Shown: piece by piece, positions 21,058-31,260 of the stretch
Layout of the letters: each line of letters begins with the position of its first letter
How positions within the stretch are numbered: position 1 is the stretch's first letter
Assembly: GCA_947652605.1 (NCBI GenBank)
Contig: CANTFG010000073.1
Location: forward strand, 124,001 to 188,000
DNA length: 64,000 nt
Reading direction: 5' to 3'
Source of the DNA: Elmis aenea
Lineage: Eukaryota; Arthropoda; Insecta; Coleoptera; Elmidae
Position numbers and translations under genes: made by a program
Notes under the pieces: model-generated
Seen by the model: the letters and a program-made list of their open reading frames with translations, nothing else
What the model was told of the DNA's origin: nothing
Database searches by the model: none

Positions 21058-22369
21058 TTCATCTCCTTCATCTCCTCCTTCATCTCCTCCATCATCTCCT
21101 CCTTCATCTCCTCCTTCATCTCCTCCTTCATCTGCTCCTTCATCTGCTCCTTCATCTGCTCCTTCATCTGCTCCTTCATATCCTCCTTCATCTACTTCAT
21201 CTCCTCCTTCATCTCCTCCTTCATCTCCTCCTTCATCTCCTCCTTCATCTCCTCCTTCATCTCCTCCTTCATCTCCTTCTTCATCTCCTCCTTCATCTCC
21301 TCCTTTATCTCTTCCTTCATCTCCTCCTTCATCTCCTCCTTCATCTCCTCCTTCATCTCCTCCTTCATCTCCTTCATCTCCTCCTTCATCTCCTCCTTCA
21401 TCTCCTCCTTGATCTCCTCCTATATCTCCTCCTTCATCTCCTCCTTCATCTCCTCCTTCATCTCCTCCTTCATCTCCTCCTTCATCTCCTCCTTCATCTC
21501 CTCCTTCATCTCCTTCATCTCCTCCTTCATCTCCTCCTTCATCTCCTCCTTCATCTCCTTCATCTCCTCCTTCTTCTCCTCCTTCATCTCCTCCTTTATC
21601 TCCTCCTTCGTCTCCTCCATCTCCTCCATCTCCTCCTTGATCTCCTCCTTCATCTCCTTCTTCATCTCTTTCTTCATCTCCTCCTTGATCATCTCCTTCA
21701 TCTCCTCCTTCATCTCCTCCTTCATCTCCTCCTTCATCTTCTCCTTCATCTCCTCCTTTATCTCTTCGTTCATCTCCTCCTTCATCTCCTGCTTCTTCTC
21801 CTGCTTTATCTCCTGCTTCATCTCCTGCTTTATCTCCTGCTTCATCTCCTCCTTCATCTCCTCCTTCATCTCCTCCTTTATTTCCTCCTTCATCTCCTTC
21901 ATCTCCTCCTTCATCTCCTCCTTCATCTCCTCCTTCATCTCCTCCTTCATCTCCTCCTTCATCTCCTCCTTCATCTCCTCCTTTATCTCTTCGTTCATCT
22001 CCTCCTTCATCTCCTGCTTCTTCTCCTGCTTTATCTCCTGCTTCATCTCCTGTTTTATCTCCTGCTTCATCTCCTCCTTCATCTCCTCCTTCATCTCCTC
22101 TTTCATCTCCTCCTTCATCTCCTCCTTTATCTCCTCCTTCATCTCCTCCTTCATCTCCTTCGTCATCTCCTCCTTCATCTCCTCCTTCATGTCCTCCTTC
22201 ATCTCCTCCTTCATCTTCTCCTTCATCTCCTTCTTCATCTACTCCTTTATCTCCTTCTTCATCTCCTCCTTCATCTCCTCCTTCATCTCCTTCATCTCCT
22301 CCTTCGTCTTTTCCTTCTTCTTCTCCTTCATCTCCTCCTTCATCTTGACCTTCTTCTTCATCTCCTTCT
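21058..22369 (+). repeat. 12-bp pyrimidine-rich array, locus 3, 1.3 kb
   Basis: Positional counterpart of 6889-10093, with the same left junction (GTGGTTGATTACCTTCATC) and right junction, but 1.9 kb shorter. The left end shares the CATCTGCTCC sub-block with locus 1. Long open frames on both strands are artefacts of the stop-free 12-bp unit. Confidence 0.95.
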
Positions 22370-24611
22370 ACAGCAAATGGCTTCAAACTTCGTATACACA
22401 TTAGTTATGAGCGATTTAAGGATTATTAGCCCCTAAATACGATTTTTAATTTTTCGTGAAAAATGGGAAAAGTGCAAGGGCTATATAGTCTTTGCACTTT
22501 TTTCGACAAAAAAATCGATTTTCTTAAAACTACAGCAAATGGCTTCAAACTTCTTATACACGTTAGTTACGAGCGAATTAAGGATTATTAGCCCCAAAAT
22601 ACGATTTTTAATTTTTCGTGAAAAATGGGAAAAGTACAAAGGCTATAGTCTTTGCACTTTTATCGACAAAAAAATCGATTTTCTTAAAACTACAGCAAAT
22701 GGCTTCAAACTTCTTATACACGTTAGTTATGAGCGAATTAAGGATTATTAGCCCCTAAATACGATTTTTAATTTTTCGCGAAAAATGGGAAAAGTACAAG
22801 GGCTATATAGTCTTTGCACTTTTTTCGACAAAAAAATCGATTTTCTTAAAACTACAGCAAATGGCTTCAAACTTCTTATACACGTTAGTTACGAGCGAAT
22901 TAAGGATTATTAGCCCCTAAATACGATTTTTAATTTTTCGCGAAAAATGGGAAAAGTACAAAGGCTATAGTCTTTGCACTTTTTTCGACAAAAAAATCGA
23001 TTTTCTTAAAACAACAGCAAATGGCTTCAAACTTCTTATACACGTTAGTTACGAGCAAGTTAAGGATTATTAGCCCCTAAATACGATTTTTAATTTTTCG
23101 CGAAAAATGGGAAAAGTACAAAGGCTATAGTCTGCACTTTTTTCGACAAAAAAATCGATTTTCTTAAAACTACAGCAAATGGCTTCAAACTTCTTATACA
23201 CGTTAGTTATGAACGAATTAAGGATTATTAGCCCCTAAATACGATTTTTAATTTTTCGTGAAAAATGGGAAAAGTACAAAGGCTATAGTCTTTGCTCTTT
23301 TTTCGACAAAAAAATCGATTTTCTTAAAACTATAGCAAATGGCTTCAAACTTCTTAAACACGTTAGTTACGAGCAAGTTAAGGATTATTAGCCCCTAAAT
23401 ACGATTTTTAATTTTTCGCGAAAAATGGGAAAAGTACAAAGGCTATAGTCTTTGCACTTTTTTCGACAAAAAAATCGATTTTCTTAAAACTATAGCAAAT
23501 GGCTTCAAACTTCTTAAACACGTTAGTTACGAGCAAGTTAAGGATTATTAGCCCCTAAATACGATTTTTAATTTTTCGCGAAAAATGGGAAAAGTACAAA
23601 GGCTATAGTCTTTGCACTTTTTTCGACAAAAAAATCGATTTTCTTAAAACTACAGCAAATGGCTTCAAACTTCTTATACACGTTAGTTATGAGCGAATTA
23701 AGGATTATTAGCCCCTAAATACGATTTTTAATTTTTCGTGAAAAATGGGAAAAGTACAAAGGCTTAGTCTTTGCACTTTTTTCGACAAAAAAATCGATTT
23801 TCTTAAAACTACAGCAAATGGCTTCAAACTTCTTATACACGTTAGTTACGAGCGAATTAAGGATTATTAGCCCCAAAATACGATTTTTAATTTTTCGTGA
23901 AAAATGGGAAAAGTACAAAGGCTATAGTCTTTGCACTTTTTTCGACAAAAAAATCGATTTTCTTAAAACTATAGCAAATCGTTTCAAACTTCTTAAACAC
24001 GTTAGTTACGAGCAAGTTAAGGATTATTAGCCCCTAAATACGATTTTTAATTTTTCGCGAAAAATGGGAAAAGTACAAAGGCTATAGTCTTTGCACTTTT
24101 TTCGACAAAAAAATCGATTTTCTTAAAACTACAGCAAATGGCTTCAAACTTCTTATACACGTTAGTTACGAGCGAATTAAGGATTATTAGCCCCTAAATA
24201 CGATTTTTAATTTTTCGCGAAAAATGGGAAAAGTACAAAGGCTATAGTCTTTGCACTTTTTTCGACAAAAAAATCGATTTTCTTAAAACTACAGCAAATG
24301 GCTTCAAACTTCTTATACACGTTAGTTACGAGCAAGTTAAGGATTATTAGCCCCTAAATACGATTTTTAATTTTTCGCGAAAAATGGGAAAAGTACAAAG
24401 GCTATAGTCTTTGCACTTTTTTCGACAAAAAAATCGATTTTCTTAAAACTACAGCAAATGGCTTCAAACTTCTTATACACGTTAGTTACGAGCAAGTTAA
24501 GGATTATTAGCCCCTAAATACGATTTTTAATTTTTCGCGAAAAATGGGAAAAGTACAAAGGCTATAGTCTTTGCACTTTTTTCGACAAAAAAATCGATTT
24601 TCTTAAAACTA
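22370..24611 (+). repeat. Sat160 satellite array, fourth block (~14 monomers)
   Basis: Same family and orientation, bounded by the 12-bp junction at the left and the CCCTCGGA minisatellite at the right. It is the counterpart of 10094-12498 but has fewer monomers with the GGCTTATAGTC marker. Confidence 0.95.
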
Positions 24612-24754
24612 CCTTCGGACCCTCTGACCCTCGGACCCTCGGACCCACGGACCCTCGGACCCTCGGACCCTCGGACCCTCGGACCCTCGGACCCTCGGAC
24701 CCTCGGACCCTCGGACTCTCGGACTCTCGGACTCTCGGACTCTTGGACCCTCGG
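24612..24754 (+). repeat. 8-bp CCCTCGGA minisatellite, locus B2 (~18 units)
   Basis: Longest of the four 8-bp arrays (143 bp). It shares the CCCTCTGA variant with B1, and adds CCTTCGGA at the left and one CCCACGGA unit. Copy number across the four loci is about 8, 13, 8 and 18. Confidence 0.93.
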
Positions 24755-25260
24755 TACAGGCACATTCTGCATTTTTAACATTATTGCAACGGAGATTCTT
24801 GTGTCTGCACTCGACCGTCATTGCAACGGAGAATGTGTTAGTATTTTTGCCCTACCGGCGAATCGTCGTGATCGGCCCGAGGGATACGCGATCGTTGGAT
24901 CCGACTGCGAACCGCAAAAACATTTATTCGGATGATGAAGCCCGAGCGACTTCCGTACTTTTACCGTCATTGCAACAAAGATTCATGTGCTTGCACTCGA
25001 CCGTCATTGCAACGGAGAATGTGTCTAATTTTGCCCGTCATAGCAACGGAGAATGTGGCTGTAGATTTGACCGTCAATGCAACGGAGAATGGGCCTGCAC
25101 GTTTACCGGTATTGCAACGGAGATTCTTGTGTCTGCATTCGACCGCCATAGCAACGGAGAATGTGCCTGTACCTTTGACCGTCATTGCAACGGAGAATTG
25201 GTCTGCATTTTTAACGTTATTGCAACGGAGATTCTTGTGTCTGCACTCGACCGTCATTGC
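24755..25260 (+). repeat. 36-bp minisatellite, locus B2, truncated
   Basis: Counterpart of 12602-13107 (offset 12153), including the B-specific CATTGCAACAAAGATTC variant and the P segment at 24852-24964. It stops inside a unit at CCGTCATTGC and continues as Sat150, with AAC common to both sequences. The remaining units and the following 12-bp array of module B are missing here. Confidence 0.92.
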
Positions 25261-25266
25261 AACTCT
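25258..25266. other. Breakpoint between the composite macro-repeat and Sat150
   Basis: The 36-bp unit would continue TTGCAACGGAG, and Sat150 monomers start AACTCTATAAC. The window reads TTGCAACTCTATAAC, so the three bases AAC (25261-25263) fit either parent. This is the pattern left by microhomology-mediated joining or template switching. A misassembly at this point cannot be excluded from sequence alone. Confidence 0.85.
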
Positions 25267-25367
25267 ATAACATACTAAAATTTGAACAAAATCGTATGAG
25301 CCGTTTTCGAGAAAAAAATTCAAAATTTTTAAAATTTTTACTTTTTTGAATAACTTTGTAAATTAAA

Positions 25368-25384
25368 TTTCAAACTAGTTGAAA
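25368..25384. other. Sat150 dyad TTTCAAACTAGTTGAAA (example)
   Basis: TTTCAA and TTGAAA are reverse complements around ACTAG, and AACTAGTT inside is itself a perfect 8-bp palindrome. Nearly every monomer keeps it; occasional changes are AGTTAAAAC, AGTCGAAAC and TTTTAAACTAG. Its conservation across monomer classes makes it the best candidate for a bound element in Sat150, by inference only. Confidence 0.75.
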
Positions 25385-25860
25385 CAAACGGCATAATACT
25401 AAGAAAATTAAACTTTATAACATGCTAAAATTTGAACAAAATGTACCGAGCCGTTTTCGAAAAAAAATTTCAAAATTTTCAAAATTTTTAATTTTTTGAA
25501 TAACTTTGTAAATTAAATTTCAAACTAGTTGAAACAAACGGCATTATACTTAGAAAATTAAACTCTATAACATGCTAAAATTTGAACAAAATGTAACGAG
25601 CCGTTTTCGAAAAAAAATTTCAAAATTTTCAAAATTTTTAATTTTTTAAATAACTTTGTAAATTAAATTTCAAACTAGTTGAAACAAACGGCATTATACT
25701 AAGAAAATTAAACTCTATAACATGCCTAAATTTGAACAAAATGTAACGAGCCGTTTTCGAAAAAAAATTTCAAAATTTTGATAATTTTTAATTTTTCGAA
25801 TAACTTTGTAAATTAAATTTCAAACTAGTTGAAACAAACGGCATTATACTAAGAAAATAA

Positions 25861-27960
25861 AACTCTATAACATACTAAAATTTGAACAAAATCGTATGAG
25901 CCGTTTTCGAGAAAAAAATTCAAAATTTTTAAAATTTTTACTTTTTTGAATAACTTTGTAAATTAAATTTCAAACTAGTTGAAACAAACGGCATAATACT
26001 AAGAAAATTAAACTCTATAACATGCTAAAATTTGAACAAAATGTAACGAGCCGTTTTCGAAAAAAAATTTCAAAATTTTCAAAATTTTTAATTTTTTGAA
26101 TAACTTTGTAAATTAAATTTCAAACTAGTTGAAACAAACGGCATTATACTAAGAAAATTAAACTCTATAACATGCTAAAATTTGAACAAAATGTAACGAG
26201 CCGTTTTCGAAAAAAAATTTCAAAATTTTCAAAATTTTTAATTTTTTAAATAACTTTGTAAATTAAATTTCAAACTAGTTGAAACAAACAACATTATACT
26301 AAAAAAATTAAACTCTATAACATGCTAAAATTTGAACAAAATGTAACGAGCCGTTTTCGAAAAAAAATTTCAAAATTTTGATAATTTTTAATTTTTCGAA
26401 TAACTTTGTAAATTAAATTTCAAACTAGTTGAAACAAACGGCATTATACTAAGAAAATAAAACTCTATAACATACTAAAATTTGAACAAAATCGTATGAG
26501 CCGTTTTCGAGAAAAAAATTCAAAATTTTTAAAATTTTTACTTTTTTGAATAACTTTGTAAATTAAATTTCAAACTAGTTGAAACAAACGGCATAATACT
26601 AAGAAAATTAAACTCTATAACATGCTAAAATTTGAACAAAATGTAACGAGCCGTTTTCGAAAAAAAATTTCAAAAATTTTAAAATTTTTAATTTTTTGAA
26701 TAACTTTGTAAATTAAATTTCAAACTAGTTGAAACAAACGGCATTATACTAAGAAAATTAAACTCTATAACATGCCTAAATTTGAACAAAATGTAACGAG
26801 CCGTTTTCGAAAAAAAATTTCAAAATTTTGATAATTTTTAATTTTTCGAATAACTTTGTAAATTAAATTTCAAACTAGTTGAAACAAACGGCATTATACT
26901 AAGAAAATAAAACTCTATAACATACTAAAATTTGAACAAAATCGTATGAGCCGTTTTCGAGAAAAAAATTCAAAATTTTTAAAATTTTTACTTTTTTGAA
27001 TAACTTTGTAAATTAAATTTCAAACTAGTTGAAACAAACGGCATAATACTAAGAAAATTAAACTCTATAACATGCTAAAATTTGAACAAAATGTAACGAG
27101 CCGTTTTCGAAAAAAAATTTCAAAATTTTCAAAATTTTTAATTTTTTGAATAACTTTGTAAATTAAATTTCAAACTAGTTGAAACAAACGGCATTATACT
27201 AAGAAAATTAAACTCTATAACATGCTAAAATTTGAACAAAATGTAACGAGCCGTTTTCGAAAAAAAATTTCAAAATTTTCAAAATTTTTAATTTTTTAAA
27301 TAACTTTGTAAATTAAATTTCAAACTAGTTGAAACAAACAACATTATACTAAAAAAATTAAACTCTATAACATGCTAAAATTTGAACAAAATGTAACGAG
27401 CCGTTTTCGAAAAAAAATTTCAAAATTTTGATAATTTTTAATTTTTCGAATAACTTTGTAAATTAAATTTCAAACTAGTTGAAACAAACGGCATTATACT
27501 AAGAAAATAAAACTCTATAACATACTAAAATTTGAACAAAATCGTATGAGCCGTTTTCGAGAAAAAAATTCAAAATTTTTAAAATTTTTACTTTTTTGAA
27601 TAACTTTGTAAATTAAATTTCAAACTAGTTGAAACAAACGGCATAATACTAAGAAAATTAAACTCTATAACATGCTAAAATTTGAACAAAATGTAACGAG
27701 CCGTTTTCGAAAAAAAATTTCAAAAATTTTAAAATTTTTAATTTTTTGAATAACTTTGTAAATTAAATTTCAAACTAGTTGAAACAAACGGCATTATACT
27801 AAGAAAATTAAACTCTATAACATGCTAAAATTTGAACAACATGTAACGAGCCGTTTTCGAAAAAAAATTTCAAAATTTTGATAATTTTTAATTTTTCGAA
27901 TAACTTTGTAAATTAAATTTCAAACTAGTTGAAACAAACGACAATATACTAAGAAAATAA
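25861..27960 (+). repeat. Two tandem 1050-bp (7-monomer) Sat150 higher-order repeats
   Basis: Class a monomers at 25861, 26461, 26911, 27511 and 27961 give alternating 600- and 450-bp steps (4 + 3 monomers). The rare variant AAACAAACAACATTATAC occurs at 26284 and 27334, exactly 1050 bp apart. Confidence 0.88.
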
Positions 27961-28410
27961 AACTCTATAACATACTAAAATTTGAACAAAATCGTATGAG
28001 CCGTTTTCGAGAAAAAAATTCAAAATTTTTAAAATTTTTACTTTTTTGAATAACTTTGTAAATTAAATTTCAAACTAGTTGAAACAAACGGCATAATACT
28101 AAGAAAATTAAACTCTATAACATGCTAAAATTTGAACAAAATGTAACGAGCCGTTTTCGAAAAAAAATTTCAAAAATTTTAAAATTTTTAATTTTTTGAA
28201 TAACTTTGTAAATTAAATTTCAAACTAGTTGAAACAAACGGCATTATACTAAGAAAATTAAACTCTATAACATGCTAAAATTTGAACAAAATGTAACGAG
28301 CCGTTTTCAAAAAAAAATTTCAAAATTTTGATAATTTTTAATTTTTCGAATAACTTTGTAAATTAAATTTCAAACTAGTTGAAACAAACGGCATTATACT
28401 AAGAAAATAA

Positions 28411-30810
28411 AACTCTATAACATACTAAAATTTGAACAAAATCGTATGAGCCGTTTTCGAGAAAAAAATTCAAAATTTTTAAAATTTTTACTTTTTTGAA
28501 TAACTTTGTAAATTAAATTTCAAACTAGTTGAAACAAACAGCATTATACTAAGAAAATTAAACTCTATAACATGCTAAAATTTGAACAAAATGTAACGAG
28601 CCGTTTTCGAAAAAAAATTCAAAATTTTTAAAATTTTTACTTTTTTGAATAACTTTGTAAATTAAATTTCAAACTAGTTGAAACAAACGGCATAATACTA
28701 AGAAAATTAAACTCTATAACATGCTAAAATTTAAACAAAATCGTATGAGCCGTTTTCGAGAAAAAAATTCAAAATTTTTAAAATTTTTACTTTTTCGAAT
28801 AACTTTGTAAATTAAATTTCAAACTAGTTGAAACAAACGGCAATATACTAAGAAAATAAAACTCTATAACATACTAAAATTTGAACAAAATCGTATGAGC
28901 CGTTTTCGAGATAAAAATTCAAAATTTTTAAAATTTTTACTTTTTTGAATAACTTTGTAAATTAAATTTCAAACTAGTTGAAACAAACGGCATAATACTA
29001 AGAAAATTAAACTCTATAACATGCTAAAATTTGAACAAAATGTAACGAGCCGTTTTCGAAAAAAAATTTCAAAAATTTTAAAATTTTTAATTTTTTGAAT
29101 AACTTTGTAAATTAAATTTCAAACTAGTTGAAACAAACGGCATTATACTAAGAAATATAAACTCTATAACATGCTAAAATTTGAACAAAATGTAACGAGC
29201 CGTTTTCGAAAAAAAATTTCAAAATTTTCAAACTTTTTAATTTTTTAAATAACTTTGTAAATATAAATTTCAAACTAGTTGAAACAAACGGCAATATACT
29301 AAGAAAATTAAACTCTATAACATGCTAAAATTTGAACAAAATGTAACGAGCCGTTTTCGAAAAAAAATTTCAAAATTTTGATAATTTTTAATTTTTCGAA
29401 TAACTTTGTAAATTAAATTTCAAACTAGTTGAAACAAACGGCATTATACTAAGAAAATAAAACTCTATAACATACTAAAATTTGAACAAAATCGTATAAG
29501 CCGTTTTCGAGAAAAAAATTCAAAATTTTTAAAATTTTTACTTTTTTGAATAACTTTGTAAATTAAATTTCAAACTAGTTGAAACAAACGGCATTATACT
29601 AAGAAAATAAAACTCTATAACATACTAAAATTTGAACAAAATCGTATGAGCCGTTTTCGAGAAAAAAATTCAAAATTTTTAAAATTTTTACTTTTTTGAA
29701 TAACTTTGTAAATTAAATTTCAAACTAGTTGAAACAAACGGCATTATACTAAGAAAATTAAACTCTATAACATGCTAAAATTTGAACAAAATGTAACGAG
29801 CCGTTTTCGAAAAAAAATTCAAAATTTTTAAAATTTTTACTTTTTTGAATAACTTTGTAAATTAAATTTCAAACTAGTTGAAACAAACGGCATAATACTA
29901 AGAAAATTAAACTCTATAACATGCTAAAATTTAAACAAAATCGTATGAGCCGTTTTCGAGAAAAAAATTCAAAATTTTTAAAATTTTTACTTTTTCGAAT
30001 AACTTTGTAAATTAAATTTCAAACTAGTTGAAACAAACGGCAATATACTAAGAAAATAAAACTCTATAACATACTAAAATTTGAACAAAATCGTATGAGC
30101 CGTTTTCGAGATAAAAATTCAAAATTTTTAAAATTTTTACTTTTTTGAATAACTTTGTAAATTAAATTTCAAACTAGTTGAAACAAACGGCATAATACTA
30201 AGAAAATTAAACTCTATAACATGCTAAAATTTGAACAAAATGTAACGAGCCGTTTTCGAAAAAAAATTTCAAAAATTTTAAAATTTTTAATTTTTTGAAT
30301 AACTTTGTAAATTAAATTTCAAACTAGTTGAAACAAACGGCATTATACTAAGAAAATTAAACTCTATAACATGCTAAAATTTGAACAAAATGTAACGAGC
30401 CGTTTTCGAAAAAAAATTTCAAAATTTTCAAACTTTTTAATTTTTTAAATAACTTTGTAAATATAAATTTCAAACTAGTTGAAACAAACGGCAATATACT
30501 AAGAAAATTAAACTCTATAACATGCTAAAATTTGAACAAAATGTAACGAGCCGTTTTCGAAAAAAAATTTCAAAATTTTGATAATTTTTAATTTTTCGAA
30601 TAACTTTGTAAATTAAATTTCAAACTAGTTGAAACAAACGGCATTATACTAAGAAAATAAAACTCTATAACATACTAAAATTTGAACAAAATCGTATAAG
30701 CCGTTTTCGAGAAAAAAATTCAAAATTTTTAAAATTTTTACTTTTTTGAATAACTTTGTAAATTAAATTTCAAACTAGTTGAAACAAACGGCATTATACT
30801 AAGAAAATTA
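28411..30810 (+). repeat. Two tandem 1200-bp (8-monomer) Sat150 higher-order repeats
   Basis: 28411-29610 matches 29611-30810. Shared rare variants are AAATTTAAACAAAATCG, CGAGATAAAAATTC, the 1-bp-longer TAAATATAAATTTC and ATCGTATAAGCC. One difference is AGAAATATAA near 29151 versus AGAAAATTAA near 30351. Confidence 0.87.
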
Positions 30811-31260
30811 AACTCTATAACATGCTAAAATTTGAACAAAATGTAACGAGCCGTTTTCGAAAAAAAATTTCAAAATTTTGATAATTTTTAATTTTTCGAA
30901 TAACTTTGTAAATTAAATTTCAAACTAGTTGAAACAAACGGCATTATACTAAGAAAATAAAACTCTATAACATACTAAAATTTGAACAAAATCGTATGAG
31001 CCGTTTTCGAGAAAAAAATTCAAAATTTTTAAAATTTTTACTTTTTCGAATAACTTTGTAAATTAAATTTCAAACTAGTTGAAACAAACGGCAATATACT
31101 AAGAAAATTAAACTCTATAACATGCTAAAATTTGAACAAAATGTAACGAGCCGTTTTCGAAAAAAAATTTCAAAATTTTGATAATTTTTAATTTTTCGAA
31201 TAACTTTGTAAATTAAATTTCAAACTAGTTGAAACAAACGGCATTATACTAAGAAAATAA

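Larger units (their letters stand above)
1..25260. repeat. Composite macro-repeat region (A+B modules, two copies)
   Basis: The modules recur in the same order. Module A is Sat160, 8-bp minisatellite, 36-bp minisatellite, hairpin repeat, 322/518-bp repeat and 12-bp array. Module B is Sat160, 8-bp, 36-bp and 12-bp array. A minisatellites start at 2068 and 17445 (offset 15377). B minisatellites start at 12499 and 24612. From 2068 to about 3620 the first A copy matches 17445-18997 with no difference I noticed. The copies differ in array length: the first 12-bp array is 3.2 kb in copy 1 and 1.3 kb in copy 2. Copy 2 also lacks the 3688-4027 segment. Its B module is cut at 25260, which corresponds to 13107 in copy 1. 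This is direct sequence observation; that it arose by unequal exchange or segmental duplication is inference. Confidence 0.9.

Noticed and set aside
20899..22401. 500-codon minus frame rich in G-G-D-E
   Set aside because: It is another stop-free frame of the 12-bp array, extended into the 322-bp repeat; same artefact.
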